Positions 47,039-57,694 of a DNA stretch of 64,000 nucleotides are shown piece by piece. The notes beneath the pieces are model-generated. The model searched no databases and was not told the DNA's origin. It saw only the letters and a list, made by a program, of their open reading frames with translations. Every line of letters begins with the position of its first letter. The stretch's first letter is position 1. A program made the position numbers and the translations under genes. The DNA is from Simmondsia chinensis (taxonomy: Eukaryota; Streptophyta; Magnoliopsida; Caryophyllales; Simmondsiaceae). The DNA lies in assembly GCA_018398585.1 (NCBI GenBank), contig JAGTTD010000003.1:8192637-8256636 (forward strand), in the 5' to 3' direction.

Positions 47039-47624
47039 AAGTATTAGTTAATTACTCTAGAACTTCCAACAAAACTAGTATCAAAATTGCTCTAAAATAA
47101 CTTCATTTTTACTTAATAGTGAATCATTGAGGATATGACACCTGTATACTCGCTAATAGCAAAAATGAACTCGTATGCCTGTGAGTACCCGGTTTTTAAC
47201 ATACTCTAAAATAAATATCAATGGGCTTATGTATTATTATGCTTCAAACTCAATGTATATGTGCATGATAGAGCATAAAATCATCTTAGGTCTTCGTTAA
47301 TCAGCTTAAACTTTTGAGATAATTAATTTCTCACAGCATTAGCGCCACGGGCCTATGCCCTCACTTTGGATAGGAGAATTTGCTTTTCCGCCTCCCTTCA
47401 CGTTGGCCTCGTTAATTCTTCAGTCAATAATACTCTTAACCCACCGCACATGCATGTTGATTACTACTGGATTAGCGAATCCTTGACTGGAAACTACAAA
47501 AGTTCAGTTCCTAATTATTAGGGTAATCCTTCTTAATTAAATCTTCTCGTTGTTAATCATGTACATTTGTTGCATGTCTTTTAATGTTTTATTTGACTTT
47601 TGTTTCATAAGTACTGTTCTATTT

Positions 47625-47754
47625 AGGGTTGGAAGTCCTTTGGAAACAACTCCTCTATAGGGTAGGAGTAAGGTTGCATATATCTTACCCTTTCCAATCC
47701 TCACCTTGGTGGAAGGCCCTTTGAGGCACTGGGTGGTGGTTGTTGTTGGTAAGA
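47625..47754 (+). mobile_element. SINE copy 2
   Basis: Includes TTTGGAAACAACTCCTCTA, GGGTAGGAGTAAGGTTGCA and ATCTTACCC, then GGCCCTTTGAGGCACTGGG and GGTTGTTGTTG. This is the most complete body of the family in the window. Box A/B promoter boxes at the 5' end are not clear, so it may be 5'-truncated. Confidence 0.65.
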
Positions 47755-48724
47755 GGTTTCAAGATTTGGAAAGGGTTATTTACTCTTCAGTCGCATTTGG
47801 TTGCTAAAGAAATTGAATTCCTACAGGAAATTGTACTTCTCTGGAATTTACTCCCCTTGTGAACTGTTAGAAAAATGATACAAGCTAATATGTTTTGAAA
47901 CCTAAGAAATTTCTACTGTGCCTATCCCACATAGGAAAAGAAGTTGAGGCTCCTTCACTTTATATATGGGAGTGTTTTGAGACTCTTTGAATTAAAATAA
48001 AAGTGAGAGAAAGGTGGGAACCACATGTGTGTGCCTCTCGTTGCGTCGTGCTCGGGTGTGGGTGCGGGTGTGCCTACTGCCCACTCATTTATTGGCTCGT
48101 GAGCTATTCACATGCCCAGATTGTGTTATGTGGCCTTTTCGCCTTATACTAAATAGAGAATTGAATTGAATTAAATAAGGCTGTTAAATGAATCAGATAA
48201 GCCCAAATATTATGAGTGGCCTTTTAAACGAACCTAGCAGCCTAAATAAAAATGATCTTAAACGATCCTAACGAGTTCAGTAAATGAGCTTAACGAGCCT
48301 ATTAAATAAACCCACGAGTTGACGTGTAAATAAGCCCAAAACTCTTGACAAGCTGGCTCACTAAATAATTGAGACTAAATGATGCCAAAACCAAGCACGC
48401 TCGACTTGTTTGTCGAGCCGAGCTGAGCCAGGATGTGCGGCTCAATTCGAGTCACCATACCGAGTTGAGTCGGTCTCATGGAGTAAACGAGCTAAACCAA
48501 GCCAGCTGTGAATCGGCTTGGCCCCGCTCATTTGCAGTCCTAGAAACTCATGTCCGAAAATCTCAACTTATTTAGTGATTTTACCATTGAACTATGGCCT
48601 CGTCATCAGTGTTTCAAAAACCTCCTCTGCTACCATCATTATTCTTTAAGAATGCATTATGGCTACATTAGATATGTTATTGTTGAGGTAATCTGGAACA
48701 AACTTGATATGCTCTGATATCAAT
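47755..48724. other. LTR-like and unassigned DNA
   Basis: At about 47868 a TGTTAGAAAAATGATACAAG start, a TATCCCACATAGGAAA motif and a TTTATATATGGG box resemble the 5' part of a small copia LTR, but no end or partner is found. 48150-48560 is rich in GAGC/CGAG motifs of unknown origin. No gene recognised. Confidence 0.35.
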
Positions 48725-49321
48725 TATTAGGAAAATCTAACCTTGACAATTCTGATATTCACGATACCAATTTGTAATATGGATACTTGATGTGGAAGCG
48801 AAAACCCTAATCATTTGATTCGATTCAAATAATATGACTCGCACCAACGAGAAGTCAACAAAATACGTAAAGCGAAGAACAAACGAAACAACACACAATG
48901 ATTAACGTGGAAACCCCTCTTCAATCGAGAGGAGAGAAAACCACGGGCGGAGATGGAGAATCTTTATTGAGTATGAATAATGGAAGGATTACAACGAGAC
49001 TTTCTCTGAACGAGATCTATGAAGAATTACTGAATCACTCCCTCTAAACTCTCGTGATGCTCTCAAATTGATGACGGTTGTCTCTTAATTGGATTCTGAT
49101 TGGATCACCGAAATACGTAAACCCTAGGCACGTATTTATACTGAACGGAGATAACGACTCCCGATTGATCAGTATTGGCCGATCGATCGGCCCCCTTGCG
49201 GCTGCAAAACTTGAATTTTCTCTATAAATCACCCGATCGATCAGACATCCCCCCGATCGATCGGTGACCCCTCGGCAACCCATAAATCCTAAATACATAA
49301 ATTTGAGGTATATTCCTAACA
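48725..49321 (-). repeat. Copia LTR remnant, related to elements 1 and 2
   Basis: Starts TATTAGGAAAAT (mutated TGTTAGGAAAAT) and ends ATATTCCTAACA, its inverted match. Inside: ACGTGGAAACCCCTCTTCAATC and AAACCACGGGCGGAGAT as in elements 1 and 2, plus several GATCGATCGG palindromes. Immediately left lies GCTCTGATATCAAT, a decayed initiator-Met primer-binding site, so this was the 5' LTR of a minus-strand element whose body is lost. It ends 22 bp before the ethylene-receptor relic. Confidence 0.75.
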
Positions 49322-49343
49322 GTTATTAATAGCTGAAAACACC

Positions 49344-50222
49344 TGCAATGGTATGCAGTGGTTTGTTGATAAACTGCTGGTGACGTACAGAATTGTTCGG
49401 ACTTCTTTATTTCCATTGCATTTTTCTCTATTTCCGCAGGGCTTATTTTTTGACACTATAATCAGCATTAATCCCTAGATGGGTGCTTATGAAATTGAGC
49501 GCATTCATCATTCTCTATGGTGCAGCCCATCTTTGTATACGTGGGAACTACTCGGTATCTGTTGATATTATGACGACCCTTGTGAAAATGGCTGCTGCTA
49601 TTGTCTTGTGTGCGACCACTATGACACTCCTTGAGTTCATTTCTCATTCCTTAAGTGTGGAAGCGAGGCAGTTCGTGGAGAAACATGGCTCAGGATTGGA
49701 GGGCCAGGAATCAAAGAAGTTTTTTTTTTTTTTAATGTCCAACAAATTTTGGTCATCTATTACAATGGAGGGCCAGAATTTGCTCTTCTCACGCTCTCAC
49801 CCTCTCATAAGAATACCACCCTATATATATATATATATATATATATAAGTACCCATGCATAAGGCCATTTGCATAACGAATAGCTCAAAATTCATTATCT
49901 AATGACCTTTATTTGATTCCACGTAGTAATTTCGATTTGTAATGGTGTTCAGAATACCTTGAACATCTTCTTGTACTTAAGAAGAGCTCCTGGCGTTACA
50001 GGTTGTTGATTTGGCAAAACCCATTGCAGCTGTAGAGATGTTATCATTAACCTTAGCATCTTCAATAACTTTCTGAAGACCATCTTAAATGCTGTGGGAT
50101 ATACTATGAAATTCACAATGGAGGTATACATATCATGTTTGCAAGACCAGTTTTTGAGAGATTGGCAAGCTCCTAAATTTTACTGTGTATCAAGTGATTG
50201 CCATTTCTACTTGAAAGTGCAG
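49344..50222 (+). pseudogene. Ethylene-receptor pseudogene (transmembrane and kinase fragments)
   Basis: Ethylene receptors are ER-membrane proteins that bind ethylene through copper held by a Cys and a His in the second helix. The first part (49344-49707) reads, over shifting frames, CNGMQW.VDKLLVTYRIV, then HFSLFP, then WVLMKLSAFIILYGAAHLCI and a third helix region ending SVEARQFVEKHG. That is the N-terminal binding domain with frameshifts and stops. The copper Cys is Tyr (LYGAAH), while the His is kept. The GAF and histidine-phosphotransfer parts are absent. The second part (50002-50222) matches the kinase ATP-binding region: VVDLAKPIAAVEM, a frameshift, then TILNAVGYTMKFT (N-box, usual NAVGN changed), SCLQDQ and SSDCHFYLKVQ ending at a CAG|GT donor. 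The 280 bp between holds a poly-T tract and a TA microsatellite. Clearly dead. Confidence 0.85.
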
Positions 50223-50479
50223 GTCTGGACATTTATATTGGCAATATATGTTTGTCTGTGCCCGTCTATGTGTGTTTTTCTTCTGTTGGAGTGACTATTT
50301 TTGTACCATTCAAAGAGTTGATAGACTTTTGAATTAACTCATTGGAGACCTCAAAAATGGAATGGCAAAAGAAAAGTTTGATTTTCCTACAGTCAAAACC
50401 TTAGCTTCTCTAAAGAAAAAGGTAAAGAGGGCCATTTGAAATTCATGTCATCCAATGCCATTTCGCATTACATATATAT

Positions 50480-51583
50480 ACAGTCAGCCGAGAGGTTCGA
50501 TCTCATGGTCTTGGAGGAGCATTCTTGGTGTTCGATCGCTTTGTGCTGGGGCTTTTCAGCATATCATTGGGGATAGCTGGGACACTGCTTTGTGGTCCGA
50601 TTATTGGCTGCCGTGTGGTCATTTGGAGGGGCCGTTCACTTTCTGCCTCCTCCATTTCACTGGTCATCGTTTGGGCTCTCGAGTTTCTAATGTTATTGAG
50701 GGTGATCAGTGGCGTTTCCCACGGGATATTGATGAGTTGCTTCCTATCTGGAATTCTATTGACTTCAGGCCCCGACCGGGGGTAGCTGACAGTGTACGAT
50801 GGATGAGGGACCCATATGGGGTTTTCACCACTAGATCGGCATGGGAGACGATTCGCAGTCGGAGGGAGGAGGACTCCATCCATCATCTCCTTGGTTTCAG
50901 CTTCACATCCCAAGGCACTCCTTCATTTTGTGGCTTGCCTCATGTGAGCGACTATGGACATTTGATAGACTGCTGAGACATCGAGTGTAGGATGTACGGG
51001 CTACTTACATGTTGTGCGGGTCAGATGTTGAGTCGCATGACCATCTCTTCTTCACCTGCAGCTATTGTGCTACTGTTTGGTCCAGGGTGTCCTCTCGCAC
51101 CTCTTTTGCCTGGCCCATACTTCCATGACTCGAGCTGGTTTAGTGGGCTGCTACCAGGCTCCGTGGCCGCGGGGTGGATCGAATCCTTGCCCGCCTTTGT
51201 TTCTCTACTACGGTTTACATCCTTTGGTATGAGCGTAACCTGAGGATTTATCACTCCCAGTCAAGGCTTTCTGCAGTTATCACTGAGGAGATCATAGGAC
51301 TGGTCCGCAGTCGTCTTATTGCTGCTCCTACGCTTCACAGTGCTCATCGCTACTCGCAACTTCTGCAGGAGTGGGGGATTGAACATTAGCTTTGATTGCT
51401 TTCATTTGCTTGTTCTCTTTGTTTGGTCATGTTGACCGTTGATTCTTCTTGTTTTGTTTCTTTCTTTGATTGATTCTTTGATGTAGGCCTTTTGGCCTTG
51501 GCTTGGGGTATACCCCTCGTAGACTTGTACATATATTTTTGAAAATATATGGTATTTATCACTGATTTACCAAAAACAAAAAT
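50480..51583 (+). mobile_element. 5'-truncated L1-type LINE, ORF2 C-terminus and 3' tail
   Basis: One frame, open to 50974, encodes the post-RT region of plant LINE ORF2: GDSWDTALWSDYWLP, GDQWRFPRDIDELLP, DSVRWMRDPYGVFTTRSAWE. It is the start of a zinc-binding RT-associated domain (zf-RVT) and then loses frame. Conserved bits continue in other frames to about 51389. The 3' end (TTGGCTTGGGGTATACCCC ... TTACCAAAAACAAAAA) abuts the TRIM at 51584. The RT itself is absent (5' truncation). Target duplication not identified. Confidence 0.75.
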
Positions 51584-51754
51584 TGTTAGAGTATAAAAAC
51601 CAATCTTGGGCCTTCAGCCATCACCTTAAGCTTTTGGGAAAGTTGGTTCCTTGACATGGTATCAGAGCCTTGTTTACCGAAAGGTCATTATTTCGAATCC
51701 CAACGGCCCCCACTTTCAATATTAACATAATTTAAGCATGAGGTATAAGGTGGG

Positions 51755-51950
51755 TGTGAGAAAATGCGGAATCTTAAGTACTTAATTTGAATCAAATACT
51801 ATGACCAAAAGAGAAGTAATACGAATAAAAGAGAACGAAAAAACAAGAACACAATTATTTACGTGGAAACCCTTCTTCAATCGAGAGGGGAGAAAACCAC
51901 GGGCGGAGATTGAGACTTTTATTAATTTGAGAATAGAAGAATTACAATTC

Positions 51951-51992
<42 letters not shown>

Positions 51993-52209
51993 GATGACGG
52001 TGGCTCACTTTATTTTGGATATGGAACACGTGAAACCTAGGGTTGTATTTATAGCCCCGTGAAAAATAGACTCCCGATCGATTGGCAGTTCACCTATAGA
52101 TCGGCGGACCCTCTGGATGTGGGATTAGCCTACGTACATTTCCCGATCGATCGGGGTGCTCCCTGCTTGCCTCCAATTAAAACTAAGAATTTGAGGCATA
52201 TTCCTAACA
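51755..52209 (-). repeat. Left LTR of copia element 2
   Basis: Has a (CT)n tract at 51954-51988 and CGATCGATCGG-like palindromes near 52075-52150. Confidence 0.9.
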
Positions 52210-52507
52210 AACCTCCACCTTGACTCAAATTCAACACCGAAATAAAATACCTCCACCTTCTCCACTAACACCCCACAACCGGGGTCAACAGATTGAAACT
52301 GAGACCCCAACCAAGTTTGAGCAATGCTCGAATTTCCTGCTGGGAAGAACTTTAGTAAACATGTCTGCTAAATTATCTTCAGTACCAATCTTCTTCAACT
52401 CTACCATGCACCTCATCTATCAGATCTCGAATAAAATGATGCTTGACATCAATGCGCTTCGTTCTGTCATGATGCGTCATATGATCTTTAGCTAGGTAAA
52501 TTGCAGA

Positions 52508-53677
52508 CTAGCTATCACAGTAGACCCTAACTGTGCCTTGATCAACACTGAGTTCACTAATCAAACCTCTCAACCAAACAATTTCCTTGAATGCTTCTGT
52601 CACTGCCATATACTCGGCCTCTGTAGTTGACTGTGCGGTAACTGACTGTAGACATGCTCTCCAACTAATAGCACTGTCACCCAAACAGAACACATAACCT
52701 GAAGTAGATTTTCTCTTATCGAGGTCTTCACCACAGTCTGAGTCAACATACCCAACTAAACAGCATTTACTCCTCCCAAACTTCAAGCAAACATCTGAAG
52801 TGCCACATAAGTACCTGGGAATCCATTTGACAGTGTGCCAATGCTCCTTTCCTGGATTCGCCATGTATCTACTCACTTTGCTAATAGCATAAGCAATATC
52901 TGGACGAGTACATACCATAGCATACATGACACTACCAACTACACTAGAGTAAGGGACCTGTGACATGTACCTGACATCTTTCTCTGTCTGAGGCGAATCC
53001 AATGCTAAAAGCCTGAAATGAGCTGCCAACGAAGTGCTAACAGGCTTAACATCCTTCATATGAAGTCGATCCAAAACCTTCTCCATATACTTCTCCTGAG
53101 ATAAGTATAACTTTCCTACTTTTCGGTCCCTACTGATTTCCATACCGAGTATCTTCTTGGCTACTCCCAAATCCTTCATCTCAAACTCGTTTTTCAGCAT
53201 TGTTTTCAAGCTATTAACATCAGTCATGTCCATAAGTGAAATCAACATATCGTCAACATATAACAGAAGATAAATGTATGAACCTGAGTCTGTCTTTCTG
53301 AAGTACACGCAACTATCATATTTACTCCTGAAGAACCCATTACTAGTCATGAACTGATCAAACCTTTTGTACCACTGTCTAGGTGACTTCCTCAAACTAT
53401 ATAAAGATCTTTTCAACAAACAAACATGATCTTCCTCACCCTCAACAATGAAGCCTTCAAGCTGATGCATGTAAATACTCTCCTCTAGCTTACCATTCAA
53501 AAATGCAGTTTTCACATCTAACTGCTCAAGCTCTAAATCATGCATAGCTACTAAAGCAAGTATCGCTTGTATGGAACAATGTCTAACGACAGGTGAGAAA
53601 ATATCGTGAAAATCAACACCATGTACCTGACTGTAACCTTTAGCTACTAACCGAGCCTTGTACCTTGCATCTTCCAC
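52508..53677 (-). CDS. Copia element 2 reverse transcriptase and RNase H (open)
   Basis: Copies the element RNA to DNA and degrades the RNA strand. The 389-codon stretch holds KGYSQVHGVDFHDIFSPVV (about residues 13-31), LDVKTAFLNGKLEESIYM (catalytic Asp near 54), the active site LLYVDDML (140-143) and EMKDLGVAKKILGMEI. RNase H follows: VGSVMYAMVCTRPDIAYA, GYVDSDCGEDLDKRKSTSGY and TTEAEYMAVTEA. It ends shortly before the usual C-terminus at a stop (52508). The start here is only the first Met of the open stretch; in the living element this was part of a polyprotein, with upstream sequence in another frame. Whether any protein is made is doubtful because gag and integrase are broken. Confidence 0.75.
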   Translation of the reverse strand: MEDARYKARLVAKGYSQVHGVDFHDIFSPVVRHCSIQAILALVAMHDLELEQLDVKTAFLNGKLEESIYMHQLEGFIVEGEEDHVCLLKRSLYSLRKSPRQWYKRFDQFMTSNGFFRSKYDSCVYFRKTDSGSYIYLLLYVDDMLISLMDMTDVNSLKTMLKNEFEMKDLGVAKKILGMEISRDRKVGKLYLSQEKYMEKVLDRLHMKDVKPVSTSLAAHFRLLALDSPQTEKDVRYMSQVPYSSVVGSVMYAMVCTRPDIAYAISKVSRYMANPGKEHWHTVKWIPRYLCGTSDVCLKFGRSKCCLVGYVDSDCGEDLDKRKSTSGYVFCLGDSAISWRACLQSVTAQSTTEAEYMAVTEAFKEIVWLRGLISELSVDQGTVRVYCDS

Positions 53678-54109
53678 TCCAGAAATGCCTTCTTTTCGTT
53701 TGAAGACCCATTTGCATCCTATAACTCTCTTTCCTGTTTGAGGCTTGACTAGCTGTCAAGTCTGGTTCTTCTATAATGACTCCATTTCTTTATGCATGGC
53801 CATTAGCCACTTCTCTGAGTCAAATCTAAATACAGCCCCTGAATATGTAGATGGATCAGAATCTTCCACTGTTTCAGTTGTAGTAAGGGCATAGGCTATC
53901 ATCTCCTCATACCCATATCTCTGTGGCAGCCTAATCTGTCTTTTCTGCCTTCCACCAGCAATAGTATACTGCTCGACCTGCTGACCTATTTCTGTTTCAT
54001 CATTCTCATCAAAAACTTGTACCGGAGGTACCTGTATACTCTCAATCTGTACTACCTGCTGCTGATCTGAACTATCTGACTATAATTAACTCTCATCAGG
54101 CTTCTGCAC

Positions 54110-55093
54110 CTAACCCGAATCTCGAACTAAGGAGGGCGTCTGTGGCGGATGTAGTAGGGCAGACTCATCAAATGTAACATCCTTACTAGTAAGAAATTTA
54201 TGAGATTTTGGATCCCATAAACAAAATCCCTTCACACCTGATATATAGCTAAGAAAGATATACTTCTTAGCTCTAGGTTCTAGCTTCCCATCATTCATAT
54301 AAGTATAAGCAGGACAACCAAAAATTCTTGAATGAGAGTAATCAACAGGGGATCCAGACCATACCTCTTCTGGTGTCTTCAACTGAAGCGATGAATGAGG
54401 TGATCGGTTCACTAAGTAACATGCCATGTTAACTGCCTCTGCCCACCATTCTCTCCCTAAGCCTACATTGGATAGCATACATTGACCCTTGTCCAGTAAC
54501 ATCCTATTCAGTCTTTTTGCCACTTCGTTCTATTGAGGTCGACCTCTACAAGTCTTGTGTTTGACAATACCTTGGTTCTCACAGAATTTGGAAAAAAAAA
54601 ATTCAAGACCATTATCAGTCCTCAACCTTTTTATCTGCTTCCCTGTCTGTTTTTCAAGCCGTGTCTTCCACTTCTTGAAGACTTCATAAACTTCGTTTTT
54701 TTACTTAAGAAAATAGACCCAAACTTTTCTTGAATAATCATCAGGGAACGTTAGAAAATACCTGGAACCTCCTTTGGAAGCAACTCTGGATGGTCCCCAC
54801 AAATCTAAATGAACATAATCTAGCCTTCCTTTAGTCTGATGCACTGCCTGCTTGAAGCTGACTTTCTTCTGCTTCCCATAGATGCAATGCTCACAGAATT
54901 GCATCAGCCCTGTAGACTGACCACACAATAATCTCTTGCTCAACTCTGTCTGACCCTTATTACCCATATGGCCCAATCTCATGTGCCACATCTTGGTAAT
55001 ATCTGATTCTAACATAGATGTAGAAATAGCCACTAACCCTGTCACGGTAAAACCTACAAGCTCATACAAGGTTCCTACCCTTCTGCCCTTCAT
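54110..55093 (-). pseudogene. Integrase of copia element 2
   Basis: WHMRLGHMGNKGQTELSKR and CEHCIYGKQKKVSFK form the zinc-binding part. LDYVHLDLWGPS holds the first Asp, in one frame at 54701-55093. After a break the rest (MAKRLNRMLLDKGQCMLSN, IFGCPAYTYMNDGKLEPRAKK) reads from 54523 to 54110. The segment with the second Asp (54540-54690) is present but out of frame and includes an A-run. Confidence 0.85.
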
Positions 55094-55385
55094 CGCAATT
55101 AACGCACCCTTATTGACCCCATAACTCCACCTTTAACTGTGTACTTGTACCCATTTGAATCAAGGGTACCTAAAGAGATAAGGTTCTTTTTCAAATTTGG
55201 GACATGTCACACGTCGCTAAGTGTCGTGATAGTACCATCGAACATCTTAACTTTGATTGTTCCTATACCCATAACCTTACAAGCGTCATCATTGCCCATC
55301 AAGACTACTCCTCCCTGAATTGACTTGTATATGGTGAACTAGTCTCTATTTGGACAAACGTGATAAGAACAACCTGAATCCATGA

Positions 55386-56243
55386 TCACTTATCCTTGGA
55401 TCTGGCCTGGGACTCAGTATCACGCTCATCTTCAACTACACTAGTCTCAGCAGACTTATCACCTCTATTATGGTCATACCTGTTATCTTCTTTCTGCTTA
55501 TTCTTAAACTTATAACAGTTTTTCTTTATGTGCCCTTTCTTGTGACAAAAGTTACATGACAAGTTCTTGTGTCTAGACTTAAACCTTGACTTCTTTCCAC
55601 CATCAGACCCTCTATTATTAGTACTACCTCTCACAAACAAACTATTACCAAAGTCATTCACAAAGTCAGACAATTCCTTATCCACTCGTTCTTTACTCAT
55701 TAGGTTTCTCTTAACTTTATCAATTGTAATAGTTGACCTACCACCATATATCATGCTTTCTACAAAGCCTTTATATGAACTTGAGAGTGAACATAATAAC
55801 AACATGGCCTAATCTTCATCTTTAGGGGCATCATCCAATTCTTTCAACTCTTGAATTACAGAGTTAAATTCATTAATATTGTTATTAAGAGATATACCTT
55901 CCGACATACAAAACGTGAATAATCGGCACTTGACTGCGAGTTTATTGGAGACCGATTTGAAGCAAAACATCTCCTGCAACTTCTCCCACAACTTCTTAGC
56001 GGTTTTCACCTCCAAGACTTCTGTCAAAACATCATCTGTAAGACACATCTGAACAGCTGTAAGTGCCTTCTCATCTAACTCCTCCCATTGTGCTTCGGAT
56101 AAACTCTCCGGCTTCTTCTCTTTTCAATCCAGTGCTTTCTTCAAGCCATTCTGCGTCAAGAGACCTTTAACGCGGACTTGCCACAAACTGAAACTCCCTT
56201 GACCACCAAACTTCTCTACTTCAGGTTTAATCGCTGACGTCAT
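55386..56243 (-). pseudogene. gag of copia element 2
   Basis: Starts at the ATG 56243-56241, just inside the primer-binding site. One frame continues to 55386 apart from two in-frame stops (about 56126 and 55806, the latter where an AMLLLCSL-preceding Gln is expected). UBN2-type capsid region and an intact zinc knuckle CNFCHKKGHIKKNC (about 55505-55560). Protease follows at 55385-55100 (MDSGCSYHV in the neighbouring frame), broken by stops. Confidence 0.85.
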
Positions 56244-56257
56244 AGTACCAAAACGAA

Positions 56258-56280
56258 CAACAGGGGCTCTGATACCAATT
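56258..56280 (-). promoter_or_regulatory. Primer-binding site of copia element 2
   Basis: Minus strand: AATTGGTATCAGAGCCCC beside the right LTR, the standard initiator tRNA-Met site. Confidence 0.85.
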
Positions 56281-56477
56281 TGTGAGGAAATGTGGAATCC
56301 CAAGTACTTAATTCGAAATCAAATACTACGACCAAACGAAAAGTAATGCGGATAAAAGAGAACAAAAAAACAAGAACACAATGATTTACGTGGAAACCCC
56401 TCTTTAATCGAGAGGGGAGAAAACTACGAGCGGAGAAGGGGACTTTTATTGATTTGAGAATAAAAGAATTATAATTC

Positions 56478-56511
<34 letters not shown>

Positions 56512-56730
56512 GATGACGGCGGCTCACTTTATTTTGGATACGGAACACGTGAAACCTAGTGATGTATTTATAGCCTCGTGAAAAATAGACTCCCGATCGA
56601 TCGGTGGATCCTCTGGACGCGGGATTCGCCAACGTACATTTACCGATCGAGCGGCCTCTTCTCCCATTCGATTGGGGTGCTCCTTGCTTGCCTTCACTTA
56701 AAACTAAGAATTTGAGTCATATTCCTAACA
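56281..56730 (-). repeat. Right LTR of copia element 2
   Basis: TGTGAGGAAATG to ATTCCTAACA, with a (CT)n tract at 56480-56508 and GATCGATCGG-like palindromes near 56596-56675. Confidence 0.9.
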
Positions 56731-56761
56731 GTGAGCCTATGGAAGAATTGGTTCCTTGACA

Positions 56762-57656
56762 ATACCTAATCCAAAGAATAAAGATTGGTGTCAGAGTTTA
56801 TAGCTTCATTTGCTTTGATAGAAATATCTTCTGCTCGAAAAACTTTTGCCCATAAAATATTGTATTTTTTGGTGATGATCTATTTATGACAAGCTGATTT
56901 GATTTAGAATTTTTGATTATACTGTGCCACAGATACGACAAATGACATCAAAATAGGAAATTAAAAGAGGACAAATGATTTTATAATATAAAGCCAGTAG
57001 TGGTTTTTACTACTTAAAAGAGTTGCATTAACAAGCTTTGTAATGTCATGTTAATTTCATAGGAAAACATGCACAGAAATGTGTTCATTTACATATTTTT
57101 GTTTGAGGGAGATTCAATGGGCCTTGGACTATATGATAGGGCGCCAAGGCAGCCTTGCCTGTTATGTTAACTCCTTCAAGCTCCAAGGACATTTAAAGCC
57201 CATTTGGTCAAGACATTAAAGCAAAAGCAGGAATTAAGTTTTGTTAGACAAAAATACCCCTTCACAACACTTTTACAAAAGCGCTTCTATAAAAATGTTT
57301 ACGAGAAAAAGGAACTTTTTTTACAAGTTGGCCAAATAGACCCTTAGACAAGTGATATTCTAGTCAGAATTGGTGCTTTTGTAGTATGTAATTACTTTGG
57401 CGCCTTTAGTAGCTGAGACTTTGGAAGAAGTAATGAGGCCACAATTATGAGCAACTAGATGAGTTTTAACGAAGTTTGATCACCGTGTCTACTCCTTTTT
57501 CTGGTGCACCTATAATCCCGTCTTTTTCCAATACTAAACAATTGGATGAGGAAAGACTGAATTTGTAATCTGATAAGATTATAACCATTTCACATTTTGG
57601 CCACTTAATAAAAACGTATGTTTATATCTTTTCATTGGCCCCTTATTTGTCCCCCC

Positions 57657-57694
<38 letters not shown>

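Larger units (their letters stand above)
51755..56730 (-). mobile_element. Ty1/copia element 2, full-length outline
   Basis: LTRs at 51755-52209 (455 bp) and 56281-56730 (450 bp) start TGTGAG and end TTCCTAACA. Flanks GTGGG and GTGAG match at 4 of 5. Minus-strand order: primer-binding site, gag, zinc knuckle, protease, integrase, RT and RNase H. It has fewer defects than element 1: the RT/RNase H block is open for 389 codons, but stops interrupt gag and integrase. Same Tork/TNT1-like type. Confidence 0.92.
51584..56761 (+). mobile_element. TRIM copy 2, split by copia element 2
   Basis: Left part: terminal repeat TGTTAGAG...CCTTGACA (51584-51656), initiator-Met site TGGTATCAGAGCC directly after it, GAATCCCAACGG and TTTAAGCATGAGGTATAAGG to 51754. 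Right part: GTGAGCC...TTGGTTCCTTGACA (56731-56761), the end of the second terminal repeat, shortened. The copia element lies between, so it inserted into the TRIM. Confidence 0.75.

Noticed and set aside
46760..47047. 95-codon Pro-rich ORF
   Set aside because: Created by the poly-C tract in a SINE.
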